Assembly: GCF_000953635.1 (NCBI RefSeq)
Contig: NZ_LN614830.1
Coordinates: 1,789,001 to 1,853,000, forward strand
Direction: 5' to 3'
DNA length: 64,000 bases
DNA from: Legionella micdadei
Lineage (GTDB): Bacteria > Pseudomonadota > Gammaproteobacteria > Legionellales > Legionellaceae
The translations under genes were made by a program, and so were the position numbers. Shown piece by piece: positions 47,512 through 56,509 of the stretch. How positions within the stretch are numbered: the stretch's first letter is position 1; each line of letters opens with the position of its first letter. The notes below the pieces were generated by a model that had not been told where the DNA came from, searched no databases, and saw nothing but the letters and a program-made list of their open reading frames with translations.

Positions 47512-48144
47512 TTAATTTGAATTAATCAGAGGAGACAGTAATTTTGCCCACTCTTGATAAGCAGCATAATTTAAATGTACTCCATCGACCGTATATTTCT
47601 CATTTAATCCACCATTAGGGTCAGATAATCTTTCATTGATATCGACAAATGTTATTCCATTTTTTTGGCAAAAATCCTTCAATTTTACATTTAAGGCATC
47701 AACTTTTTTATTAATTACCTGAGGTTGTAGGTAAAATTGATTTGTACTGCATTTAATTGTTGAAGAAACAATCACTTTAATTTTTGCATTTTGTAATATT
47801 TCGATGATTTTTTTATAATTGTTAAAAACTTGTTCGGTATCAGCTCCTCTGCCGAAATCGTTAATGCCAAACATTAAAAAGGCCTTTTTAGGTCTTACTG
47901 AAAGTATACCATCCATCCTTTGTAAAATAAGTGCTGAGGTATCACCACTTACTCCACGATTCACGATATCTTTTTTTGCGAGCAAATTTTGCCAAGGCCA
48001 AGCAGCTGTTATCGAATCACCGACTAAAACATTGGACACATTTTGGTTTTGAACTAAGTCTGCCCCTGAGAAACTGGCGGTAGAAACTAAACTAAAAAAA
48101 GAAATGAAAAGAAATGTTAAGAGGACAAACTTAAGTCGCTTCAT
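47512..48144 (-). CDS. Exported SGNH/GDSL hydrolase
   Basis: 210 residues from ATG 48144 (GGAG 9 bp upstream); an ATG at 48159 is in frame but follows only an A-run. Signal peptide: MKRLK then LLTFLFISFFSLVS. The four SGNH blocks are present: LVGDSITAAW (Ser44), NRGVSGDTS (Gly67), GINDFGRG (Asn95) and DGVHLNY (Asp187, His190). It is a secreted or periplasmic esterase, lipase or acyl-sugar hydrolase; substrate unknown. It lies antisense between gspF and gspG, and would be an attractive substrate for the neighbouring secretion system. Confidence 0.87.
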   Translation of the reverse strand: MKRLKFVLLTFLFISFFSLVSTASFSGADLVQNQNVSNVLVGDSITAAWPWQNLLAKKDIVNRGVSGDTSALILQRMDGILSVRPKKAFLMFGINDFGRGADTEQVFNNYKKIIEILQNAKIKVIVSSTIKCSTNQFYLQPQVINKKVDALNVKLKDFCQKNGITFVDINERLSDPNGGLNEKYTVDGVHLNYAAYQEWAKLLSPLINSN

Positions 48145-48310
48145 TATTTTGTTCTCCATTTTTTTGTAATTTTTTGTAAATCAATCCTAGTATCGGCAGT
48201 TTTAGGGTATAATTTAGCGACAAATTTTAACATAACACCAGTATATTCTACTTAGGGATAATCCGCCCTGGGTCGAATCAGTTTAAATTATTTCCCGTCC
48301 GGAGTTTTGA

Positions 48311-48730
48311 ATGAGCAAACAAAGCGGTTTTTCTTTAATCGAAATTATGGTTGTCGTAGTGATATTAGGTATTCTTGCGTCAATCGTCGTTCCCAAAATC
48401 ATCAACCGTCCCGATGAAGCGAGAGTGGTAAAGGCAAAACAAGATATTTTAGCCATTCAAAATGCCCTCGATTTATATAAGCTCGATAACGGCATGTACC
48501 CCACAACTGATCAAGGATTGATTGCATTGGTTGAAAAACCTACATCAAATCCTACTCCGCGCGATTGGAAGCAATACCTTAAATCCCTACCGAAAGATCC
48601 TTGGGGACGTGACTATTTATACCTTAACCCAGGTGAGCACAGTGATGTGGATGTATTTACTTACGGGGCATCTGGTCAACCTGGCGGGACTGGAATCACT
48701 GCTCAGATAGGCAATTGGGATGCCCGCTGA
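48311..48730 (+). CDS. gspG: Type II secretion major pseudopilin GspG
   Basis: 139 residues. Class III prepilin peptide: MSKQSG|FSLIEIMVVVVILGILAS, cleavage before Phe with Glu at +5. The C-terminal domain has the GspG calcium-site region YPTTDQGLIALVEKP and WGRDYLYLNPGEHSDVDVFTYGADG-like sequence (here FTYGASGQPGG). It builds the pseudopilus. CGGAG precedes the ATG. It overlaps gspH by 11 bp. Confidence 0.97.
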   Translation: MSKQSGFSLIEIMVVVVILGILASIVVPKIINRPDEARVVKAKQDILAIQNALDLYKLDNGMYPTTDQGLIALVEKPTSNPTPRDWKQYLKSLPKDPWGRDYLYLNPGEHSDVDVFTYGASGQPGGTGITAQIGNWDAR

Positions 48731-49202
48731 GCGCGGATTTACGCTAATTGAAATTTTAGTGGTGGTGGTTATTATTAGCATCACCCTAGGTTTTGCCATG
48801 CTTGCATTTGGTGACTTCGGAGCCAATCGACGTGCTGTCGTAACAGCAGAACAATTTTCATCTTATGTTAAGCTGGTGCAACAGCAAGCCGTACTCGAAA
48901 CGAATACACTAGGAATTAATATATCCAAAGACGGTTATGGTACTTATCGTTTTGGAAGGACTTGGGAGTTAATACCCACAAACAACTTTTTTCACTGGCG
49001 CAGCTTCCCAAACAATATTATCGTAACACTTAAACAAGGGAGCGCCAAAAACAAACTAAAAAACCCTGACATCATAATCACGCCATCAGGGGATATGAAC
49101 GAATTCGCTGTTGATTTCGGCACGCCCAAAAACCACAACATTATTACCTTATTTGGCAAAAACAATGGTCAAATTATCATTCAACAACCAAAACAGTTAT
49201 GA
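48720..49202 (+). CDS. gspH: Type II secretion minor pseudopilin GspH
   Basis: 160 residues with leader MPAERG|FTLIEILVVVVIIS, then a variable beta-rich domain. It is placed between gspG and gspI with start overlapping gspG and stop overlapping gspI by 4 bp (ATGA). Sits in the pseudopilus below the GspI-J-K tip. Assignment rests on leader peptide plus gene order. Confidence 0.92.
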   Translation: MPAERGFTLIEILVVVVIISITLGFAMLAFGDFGANRRAVVTAEQFSSYVKLVQQQAVLETNTLGINISKDGYGTYRFGRTWELIPTNNFFHWRSFPNNIIVTLKQGSAKNKLKNPDIIITPSGDMNEFAVDFGTPKNHNIITLFGKNNGQIIIQQPKQL

Positions 49203-49579
49203 TGCTCCCAATTAACCAACAAAGCCAAAATGGATTTACTCTAATCGAGGTTTTGCTTGCCTTATCAGTCATCGCCATCGCGCTGACCGCTCTGTTGAAA
49301 GCAACAGCTCAGAATGTTTCCCATACTCAACGCATTAAGGAAAAAACAATTAGCCACTGGGCCGCTATGCAAGGTGTATCGATGATCCAATTAGGGTTAT
49401 TGCAACCCGGCAACCAAGAAATTACCCAAGTGACTTCAATGTTGGGCCAGCGCTGGTATTGGCGAGCCAAAACGAACCCAACACCAATAAAATCCGTTCA
49501 ACAAATCACGATTACGGTCAGCAGAAATCAGGCCGGTCCATTTCGCGATCCGCTCATTGCATTTTGGTATAAACCATGA
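49199..49579 (+). CDS. gspI: Type II secretion minor pseudopilin GspI
   Basis: 126 residues. Leader QQSQNG|FTLIEVLLALSVIAIALTA with Glu at +5. GspI-typical HWAAMQGVSMIQLG and MLGQRWYWRAKTN follow. GspI nucleates the GspI-J-K tip complex. Start and stop each overlap their neighbour by 4 bp, showing tight coupling. Confidence 0.94.
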   Translation: MMLPINQQSQNGFTLIEVLLALSVIAIALTALLKATAQNVSHTQRIKEKTISHWAAMQGVSMIQLGLLQPGNQEITQVTSMLGQRWYWRAKTNPTPIKSVQQITITVSRNQAGPFRDPLIAFWYKP

Positions 49580-50193
49580 GGAATAGAGGCTTTACTCTCA
49601 TTGAAATTTTAATTGCCCTTGCAGTGTTCGCTATCCTTGCGGCAATGACCTCTTCTGCCTTGTATTATGCATTTAATACAAGGGCTCGCGTCAATGAGCA
49701 GGCCGAGCAATTAAATGCACTTCAACTTGCCCTTACACTCATCGAACGCGATACCGAACAGGTCATACATCGCGACATACATAGCGGTAGCGATATGCAC
49801 CTTTATCCAGCTTTTGTGGGCGAACCACAATATCTTGAATTATCACGCAGCGGAATTGTTAATCCAAATAGCGAAGAAAAGCGCAGTGTCCTTCAGCGCA
49901 TTGCTTATTTTTGCCGTAACAACCAGTTTGTCCGACGAAGCTGGATAAGCCTTGATCCTGTCGACAGAAAAGGTTACCAAGATAAAGTATTAATGGATAA
50001 TCTAACACATTGTCGATTCGCCTATTTAAACGCAAATTTACAAGTTCTATCTGAGTGGCAAGCTAATGCGTTGCAACAAAATCAGCGGGCTGAACCATTA
50101 CCCAAAGCTATTCGTTTGGACTTAACTTTAAGGAATTGGGGCAACCTAAGTCGTCTCTTCATTATTCCTGAGGGTCTGTATGCGGAAAAATAA
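49576..50193 (+). CDS. gspJ: Type II secretion minor pseudopilin GspJ
   Basis: 205 residues. Leader MRNRG|FTLIEILIALAVFAILAA. GspJ features: ALTLIERDTEQVIHRDI and the C-terminal KAIRLDLTLRNWG. Tip-complex subunit with GspI and GspK. Overlaps gspI by 4 bp and gspK by 14 bp. Confidence 0.94.
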   Translation: MRNRGFTLIEILIALAVFAILAAMTSSALYYAFNTRARVNEQAEQLNALQLALTLIERDTEQVIHRDIHSGSDMHLYPAFVGEPQYLELSRSGIVNPNSEEKRSVLQRIAYFCRNNQFVRRSWISLDPVDRKGYQDKVLMDNLTHCRFAYLNANLQVLSEWQANALQQNQRAEPLPKAIRLDLTLRNWGNLSRLFIIPEGLYAEK

Positions 50194-51133
50194 CCGACTT
50201 CATCCAAAACGCAGAAATGGCAGTGCGCTAATTTCTGCACTATTTATAATGACTTTAGTTGCCATTGCTGCAACTGCCATGAGCACCCGTTTACAGCTAG
50301 ATATTTACCGCACACGACTCACTATTGAAAGTGATAAACTCTATCTTGCATCACAAGCGGTCTCTTTTTGGGCAATGAGTGAACTAGCCAACTCCCAAAA
50401 TCAGTTCACTGTTAGCGGTCCATTTGGTAAACTTCTTATTTTTCCAGCGAAATTGAAATCCATCTATCCTGATATTTTAATCAAGGGAAGTTTATATGAT
50501 CTGCAATCCCGATTTAATTTAAACAATGTTTCCGAGCAAAAAAATCAGCTTCCTTTTCTTAACTTTTTAAAAAACGCAACCAAATTAAATCAGCAACAAC
50601 GCGAGGAATTACGTTTAATTTTGAATAATTGGCTTGCACCTTATCAACCAGGCCAAGATAATGAAATAGACCTTTTTTATTTGAAACAGAAACCTGCTCA
50701 TTATCCGGCACATCAATTCATGAGAAGTGTCTCTGAATTCCGGTTGTTGAAAGGAGTCAATGCAAAACTTTACAGTAGTTTGTTAAATTTAATTACAGCA
50801 CTTCCAGAAATCACCCCGGTTAACATCAATACAGCCTCACACCCCGTTCTAATGTCTTTAGGGTATGGCTTAACGCCAGCTCAAGCCAATGAATTAATTT
50901 CGATTCGAGGGAAAAAGGGAATTACCAATTTAAGACAGATTAATCCCCTCTTACAAAAACTCAACATCCGCGAGGAACAAATCACTATTACAAGCCAATA
51001 TTTCATGAGTATTGCGCAAGTTTCGGCGGGGGACTTAAATCTTACGGTGTACTCCCTCCTTAAACGCAGCAAAGACAAGAAGGGTCGATTCAATGTCAGT
51101 ATCATTAGCGAGAGTTTTAATGCATTTGGATAA
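50180..51133 (+). CDS. gspK: Type II secretion minor pseudopilin GspK
   Basis: 317 residues. The leader RRNG|SALISALFIMTLVAIA lacks the +5 Glu, as is normal for GspK. The large inserted helical domain includes LYDLQSRFNLNNV and VNINTASHPVLMSLG, a helix-hairpin-helix-like SAM segment typical of the family. It caps the pseudopilus. Last gene of the gspGHIJK run; converges with the Sel1 protein gene after 35 bp. Confidence 0.94.
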   Translation: MRKNNRLHPKRRNGSALISALFIMTLVAIAATAMSTRLQLDIYRTRLTIESDKLYLASQAVSFWAMSELANSQNQFTVSGPFGKLLIFPAKLKSIYPDILIKGSLYDLQSRFNLNNVSEQKNQLPFLNFLKNATKLNQQQREELRLILNNWLAPYQPGQDNEIDLFYLKQKPAHYPAHQFMRSVSEFRLLKGVNAKLYSSLLNLITALPEITPVNINTASHPVLMSLGYGLTPAQANELISIRGKKGITNLRQINPLLQKLNIREEQITITSQYFMSIAQVSAGDLNLTVYSLLKRSKDKKGRFNVSIISESFNAFG

Positions 51134-51168
51134 TCTAAGCCCCTCATTCCATTGGGATTTATTTTTGC

Positions 51169-52305
51169 TTATTCATCATCTTCTTCATCGGGCTCGGTGG
51201 TGGGCTGTTTAGCACTTAATTCTTTGAATAACAAATCACCTCGCACTCTATCTTCAGACGACAGAGTCGGCTCTAATTCAGCAAGCTCTTTTGCAGCTTG
51301 CTGGTTTTTATTTGCCGCTGCTATTTTTAACCAAGCGTAGGCTTTAGGAAGATCTTTGGATACACCAAGACCCGCCATGTATAGATAGCCCAATTTCCCT
51401 TGAGCCATTGAATTACCTTTCTCAGCTGATTTACCAAACCAATACGCGGCTTGCTCATAATCTTTATCTACCCCATTGCCTGTCAGTAAGAGCTGTCCGA
51501 ATTGTGCTTGTGCTTCAGTGTTACCCTGCTCTGCCGAGGCTTGGTACCAATAGGCTGCTTTTTTGGGGTCAGCTTTAACACCTAAGCCATTAAGGTATTG
51601 ATAGGCTAAATAAGCTTGTGCGTTTTTATGCCCTTGATTAGCAGCGCTTGAAAACCAGTAAGTAGCTGAACCCTGATCCGGGGGAATACCATATTTTCCG
51701 GTGTATAAAAGCCCAAGGCTATATTGAGCCTTCGGATCACCCTGATCGGCTGCTTTTTGATACCAATAAAGCGCCTTATCGACATCTTTTTTCGTGCCTG
51801 TGCCCATCATATATAAGTAGGCAAGATTAACTTGAGCTCTGGCATAACCCTGCTCAGCCGATTTTTTAAACCATTCGAAAGCTTTTGCATCACTTGCTTC
51901 CACACCGTCACCAACTGCATACATCAAACCAATATTCCGTTGGGCAATTGAATTTCCTTGTAAAGCCGCTTTCATATACCACGAAAATGCCTCCTTTAAA
52001 TCTCGCTTTACGCCTAATCCATTATCGTAAAGATAACCTAAACTTAATTGAGCCAGCGCATTATTTTGTTCAGCAGATTTCCTATACCATTCACCTGCTT
52101 TGACCTCATCTTTATTTACGCCATAACCATATTGATACATGCGCCCAAGTAAATACATTGCCTCACTATTGCCTTCTCTTGCAGCTTGAGCCAAATGTGG
52201 ATAGGCCGTTGTGTAATCACCGTTATCGTACGCGGTAAACCCGATGATCACATCAGCAAATGCTGAATTAATAAAAAGACAAGCAGCGATAATTAGTAGT
52301 CGCAT
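51169..52305 (-). CDS. Exported Sel1-like repeat protein
   Basis: 378 residues from ATG 52305, which has a strong GGAGGG 5 bp upstream. Signal peptide MRLLIIAACLFINSAFA. The mature protein is about eight 36-residue Sel1-like repeats (pattern AQxxLGxxYxxGxGVxxDxxKAxxWYxKAAEQG), then an acidic tail TTEPDEEDDE. Such periplasmic repeat proteins act as scaffolds; in Legionella relatives (EnhC, LpnE type) they affect host entry or trafficking. That role is inference here. Confidence 0.88.
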   Translation of the reverse strand: MRLLIIAACLFINSAFADVIIGFTAYDNGDYTTAYPHLAQAAREGNSEAMYLLGRMYQYGYGVNKDEVKAGEWYRKSAEQNNALAQLSLGYLYDNGLGVKRDLKEAFSWYMKAALQGNSIAQRNIGLMYAVGDGVEASDAKAFEWFKKSAEQGYARAQVNLAYLYMMGTGTKKDVDKALYWYQKAADQGDPKAQYSLGLLYTGKYGIPPDQGSATYWFSSAANQGHKNAQAYLAYQYLNGLGVKADPKKAAYWYQASAEQGNTEAQAQFGQLLLTGNGVDKDYEQAAYWFGKSAEKGNSMAQGKLGYLYMAGLGVSKDLPKAYAWLKIAAANKNQQAAKELAELEPTLSSEDRVRGDLLFKELSAKQPTTEPDEEDDE

Positions 52306-52479
52306 GCTTACCCTCCAAATAATTCCCTTAATACAAAGAGTAGAATATTGGAACAACAAAGCAAATTATTATTGATAATTTTTAAAATCATAGGGTTTAC
52401 GTCTATCATTGGTTTTTTAAATATCTCGCTTTGCAACTAAACTATTTAGGATTACATTTTAATAACAAGGGATAGGGTT

Positions 52480-53274
52480 ATGGACTTTAAATTACGCAAT
52501 AAAACAGCTTTAGTGACAGGCTCGACTGCAGGTATTGGTTTTGCTATTGCTAAAATGCTTGCAGAAGAAGGAGCAACTGTAGCTATTAATGGTCGTACCA
52601 CAAAACGGGTAATGGAAGCAATTGAGCAAATTAAGTCATTTTTTCCCTCAGCAAAACTAATTGCTGCCCCTGCTGACTTAAGTGTCCCCCAAGATAGTTC
52701 GAAACTGATTAACAATATTCCTTCTGTTGATATCCTGGTTAACAATTTTGGTATTTATGAAGTAAAGCAATTTAACGATATCAGTGATGACGATTGGCTA
52801 CGCTTATTCAATAGTAACGTCATGAGCGGGATACGTCTTAGCAGACATTATCTTCCTTCCATGCTGAAAAATGATTGGGGGCGAATTGTATTTATTTCCA
52901 GCGAGTCAGGCGTGCAGATTCCGACTGAAATGATTCACTACGGTGTGACAAAAACGGCTCAAGTGGCACTCGCCCGCGGAATTGCTGAAACAACAGCGGG
53001 AACAAATATCACTGTCAATTGCGTACTTCCGGGGCCTACAAAAACTGAGGGTGTCATTACTTTCATTGAAAATCTTGCAAAGGAACAAAACAAAACTGCC
53101 AAACAAGTTGAACAAGAAATATTTACATCGGTTCGACCAACCTCTTTATTGAAACGCTTTGCAGCACCTGAAGAAATAGCTGCTTTAGTTACGTACCTAT
53201 GCAGTCCGTTGTCCTCAGCTACGAATGGTGCAGCATTACGTGCTGATGGAGGAATTGTACGCGCTATTCTCTAG
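52480..53274 (+). CDS. SDR-family oxidoreductase
   Basis: 264 residues: TGSTAGIGFAIAKMLAEEG cofactor site, DILVNNFGIYE, and catalytic Ser and Tyr-Lys in VFISSESGVQIPTEMIHYGVTKTA. The residue set (NGRTTKR at the end of beta 2) favours NADP(H). The C-terminus NGAALRADGGIVRAI is a classical SDR end. Substrate unknown. Stands alone; the 174-bp upstream gap is AT-rich and carries no gene. Confidence 0.85.
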   Translation: MDFKLRNKTALVTGSTAGIGFAIAKMLAEEGATVAINGRTTKRVMEAIEQIKSFFPSAKLIAAPADLSVPQDSSKLINNIPSVDILVNNFGIYEVKQFNDISDDDWLRLFNSNVMSGIRLSRHYLPSMLKNDWGRIVFISSESGVQIPTEMIHYGVTKTAQVALARGIAETTAGTNITVNCVLPGPTKTEGVITFIENLAKEQNKTAKQVEQEIFTSVRPTSLLKRFAAPEEIAALVTYLCSPLSSATNGAALRADGGIVRAIL

Positions 53275-53360
53275 GGGAACAAAATCGACCAAGCAAGGTA
53301 ATTCCATTTCATTAACTTCTAAAAGGGAATTAAGTGCATCATCAGGACCAATCAATGATT

Positions 53361-55136
53361 CTAAAATGAAAACGATCGGTCACGAGAAGTAGATTCTTGC
53401 TCAGGTATTTGGACAAATGGGAACGAGGTATGTTTGCCTCCCTTCCGATAATAATCCATCCGTGATTCTTCCAATTTAACTAGAGCAAGATTAAGTTTTA
53501 TCAAAGACTTGTGTAGCTCCTCATAGGGAAGGGATGAATCTAAGGCGCTCAGTTTTGGCGCTAATTTAAAAAGCATTAAGCCATAATCTGACTCTAAATT
53601 AGCTGACAGCCATTTTAATACCTGGTAATTATCATCAGTTCGATTTTGAAAATATACCAGTGTTGCTGTGCTGATCACCGATTCAATAATTTCTGCTATA
53701 CGTGCATATAAGGTAAAGCGATCGTCTATAGAAGCCTTATCAAAAAATTGTTTTACTAAATTGGAAAAGGTTTCAAATCGGGAATGAAATTTATATTCTC
53801 GTTCACCGTATGTCTGAGAGCGGTTATTGCTATCGCTTGCTTCTTGCTTTTTATTAGAAAGTTGATTGATAAGTTCCAAGGAAAGAAGTACAAATTCTAC
53901 TCTTGCTAAAAATAACTTCCCTTGAGGCTCCTTCTCTAGTACAGAACGCCCTTGCTCAATAATTTCAGCACAGGATTTTCTTAAAAGTTTTAAATTTGCA
54001 GTGTTTCTATTTTGCATATAACCGGCAGCTGCATCAACAATAGCCAATAGTACTCGTTCTGCTGTTTTATAACTCATTTCTCCAATAAATGTTAAATCCT
54101 TTTTAAGCCCCTCTAATTGAACAACAACTGCAATTTCTTCCACAAACAAAGCATCATCAGTTTCAAATTGAATATAAAGTAATCCTACTGCTTTAAGAAA
54201 GTAGTATAATCTTTCTAGAGTTAATTTTAAGTTAGGGTAGTTTTCTCCACATGCAACAGTCATCTTCCTAATTTCATTGAGACAGGAGTTTGCAAAACGG
54301 GAATAAGAAGAACTGTCCCTATGAAGCATGTAAGCATAACTAGCTATTTGTAATCTAAAAATTAGATGTTGTATTTTCTCATTTGTAGGCTCAAATTCAT
54401 GAACTAGATTAATGAGCGCCTGCAAATTGGAAAAAAATTGCTGTTCAGCCTCAGATAATTGAGCTAGCCCCCCAAATGGTTCATAGATTTCTTTGTACAA
54501 GGAATCTATAAACGCATCGAACTCAACACTTCTACCTAAAAGAAATGAAGATTCTCCTAAAAAATCACTAAGTAAACCAGAATGCATTGTTTTAAAAGCA
54601 GAAATCATTTCCCTTGGAATATTAATACTAATCTCATATTTCAACTCGGATAATACCCATTTTTCAACAGCGTTGATCGTTAGAGTTTGTGCTTGCGCCC
54701 TGAAAGGTAACCGCTTGGAATTCTTTGCAAAAACGAATACTCTTTTTCCAGCTACCAAGGCTTGTTCATATGACGTGATTAGTTCACTTAATTCAGTTAA
54801 TCCTAATTTTTTTGATTTGATAAGAAACGGGATAAAATGAACGCTCCAAAAATCAGCATTTTCATTTCCATGTTTTGCATAAATCACCACAAGTCCAATT
54901 ATAAATTTTGCGAAGTAATTTAAAGTAATAGTTCCCTCAGGAGCATTATTCAATTTCAAGAAAAGATTAGAAATAACACCAAGCATCATCTCTATTTGAA
55001 AATGAGTATCTGCGTTTGATTCAAATACTATTTCTTTTAATTGGGCAAACAAAAAATCAAGGAATTTTTTTGCATTTTCTTGATCGTTAACATTAATTTT
55101 ACTAATAAATGCTTCAATTAATTTTTCATACCACAT
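53361..55136 (-). CDS. 591-residue helical protein of unknown function
   Basis: Long, mostly helical protein without signal peptide, clear membrane segments or a domain I can name. Leu/Ile/Phe-rich amphipathic stretches recur at intervals of about 35-45 residues, which could be an alpha-solenoid. The C-terminus is polar and disordered, ending EQESTSRDRSFSF. No neighbours in an operon; rluB starts 63 bp upstream on the same strand. Size, orphan nature and polar tail fit a Dot/Icm effector, but no regulatory box was found and this is only a guess. Confidence 0.6.
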   Translation of the reverse strand: MWYEKLIEAFISKINVNDQENAKKFLDFLFAQLKEIVFESNADTHFQIEMMLGVISNLFLKLNNAPEGTITLNYFAKFIIGLVVIYAKHGNENADFWSVHFIPFLIKSKKLGLTELSELITSYEQALVAGKRVFVFAKNSKRLPFRAQAQTLTINAVEKWVLSELKYEISINIPREMISAFKTMHSGLLSDFLGESSFLLGRSVEFDAFIDSLYKEIYEPFGGLAQLSEAEQQFFSNLQALINLVHEFEPTNEKIQHLIFRLQIASYAYMLHRDSSSYSRFANSCLNEIRKMTVACGENYPNLKLTLERLYYFLKAVGLLYIQFETDDALFVEEIAVVVQLEGLKKDLTFIGEMSYKTAERVLLAIVDAAAGYMQNRNTANLKLLRKSCAEIIEQGRSVLEKEPQGKLFLARVEFVLLSLELINQLSNKKQEASDSNNRSQTYGEREYKFHSRFETFSNLVKQFFDKASIDDRFTLYARIAEIIESVISTATLVYFQNRTDDNYQVLKWLSANLESDYGLMLFKLAPKLSALDSSLPYEELHKSLIKLNLALVKLEESRMDYYRKGGKHTSFPFVQIPEQESTSRDRSFSF

Positions 55137-55199
55137 TCTTTTTTACCACTAAAATTATTCGCTAAAGTATAAATGAGTTGCGCTCAGACTAAAATGGTT

Positions 55200-55940
55200 C
55201 TAATTTTTATTTAAAGATGCTAAAAATTGTTCTACATCCTTACTCGATAACTCCTTCCAGTTTCCCCTAGCTAAGAAACGTGGCAAAGTTATTTGTCCAT
55301 ACCGAATACGAATAAGACGACTCACCTCAACGCCTTGAGATTGCCATAACCGGCGCACTTCACGATTTCGCCCCTCTGCAAGCGTGACATGATACCAAGC
55401 GTTAGTCCCTTCACCGCCCCTAAATTCAATACGCTTAAACTGTGCAAAACCATCTTCTAACTCTACACCCTTCAGCATTGCATTAATCGTATCGGTGCTT
55501 ACTTGCCCATGGACTCGCACTGCATATTCTCTTTCCAAACCAAATTTAGGATGCATTAAGCGATTAGCTAACTCTCCATCATTGGTAAAAATCAACAATC
55601 CTGAAGTGTTAATATCTAAGCGTCCTACTTGCACCCATCGTCCGTGCTTTAAAGGCGGCAATTTGTCAAAAACTGTTCTGTTGTGTTTGGGATCGTAACG
55701 ACTAGAGATTTCTCCAACAGGTTTATGATAAATTAGAATTCGAATTTTATTCTGTTTTTTAAGAGGATTAACTATCAAACGTCCATGTACACTGATTTTA
55801 TCATTAGCTCCAGCGCAATCGCCTAATTTTGCAATTGTGCCATTAACTTGAACTGCACCTTGCTCTATCCATCGCTCCATCTCTCTTCTTGAACCTAGTC
55901 CTGCTTGGCTTAATATTTTCTGTAATCGTTCACTATTCAT
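55200..55940 (-). CDS. rluB: 23S rRNA pseudouridine2605 synthase RluB
   Basis: 246 residues from ATG 55940. S4 domain at the N-terminus (RLQKILSQAGLGSRREMERWI), then the RsuA-type core with catalytic Asp in VGRLDINTSGLLIFTNDGELANRLMHP (in part), and EGRNREVRRLWQSQGVEVSRL. It modifies U2605 of 23S rRNA. Its start shares one base with the scpB stop (TAATG), so rluB is the last gene of trpS-scpA-scpB-rluB. Confidence 0.93.
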   Translation of the reverse strand: MNSERLQKILSQAGLGSRREMERWIEQGAVQVNGTIAKLGDCAGANDKISVHGRLIVNPLKKQNKIRILIYHKPVGEISSRYDPKHNRTVFDKLPPLKHGRWVQVGRLDINTSGLLIFTNDGELANRLMHPKFGLEREYAVRVHGQVSTDTINAMLKGVELEDGFAQFKRIEFRGGEGTNAWYHVTLAEGRNREVRRLWQSQGVEVSRLIRIRYGQITLPRFLARGNWKELSSKDVEQFLASLNKN

Positions 55941-56509
55941 TATTCTACACACTCTTCAATAGGTTGCTTGGCCACTGTAGCCAATGGATCGGTGATAGTA
56001 TCCAAAGCAGGTAAATCACTCAGGCTTGATAAATTGAAATAATCAAGAAAAATCTTAGTCGTCACATAAACTGCTGGTTTTCCAGGAACATCTCGATGTC
56101 CCGCAACTCGAATCCATTCTCGTTCCAAAAGGGTTTTCAAAATTGAACTGCTTACCGCAACACCACGTATATCTTCAATATCGGCACGAGTAACAGGCTG
56201 GCGATAAGCAACAATAGCCAATGTCTCCAACAGCGCTCGAGAATATTTGGCTGGTTTTTCAGCATATAATCGGCTAATCCATACGCTGTATTCTATTTTG
56301 GTCTGCAAACAATAACCGCTTGCCAAGCATTTTAGTTCAATTGCTCTGGTTTCATACTCCTTTGCTAACTGATTTAAGGCTGCAAGGAGTTGATCTCGGC
56401 TGGGCCGTTGCCATTCATCAAACACCCCTTGCATCTCTTCTAAGGATAAAGGCTGGTTTGAATTCATTAGTAAAGCTTCTAGGATTGGTTTAAGTTCACT
56501 TTCATTCAT
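55940..56509 (-). CDS. scpB: Condensin-like subunit ScpB
   Basis: 189 residues with two winged-helix domains; family core ALLETLAIVAYRQPVTRADIE and IRGVAVSSSILKTLLEREWI followed by GHRDVPGKPAVY. It works with ScpA and SMC in chromosome compaction. It overlaps scpA by 8 bp and rluB by one base. No smc gene is in the window. Confidence 0.94.
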   Translation of the reverse strand: MNESELKPILEALLMNSNQPLSLEEMQGVFDEWQRPSRDQLLAALNQLAKEYETRAIELKCLASGYCLQTKIEYSVWISRLYAEKPAKYSRALLETLAIVAYRQPVTRADIEDIRGVAVSSSILKTLLEREWIRVAGHRDVPGKPAVYVTTKIFLDYFNLSSLSDLPALDTITDPLATVAKQPIEECVE

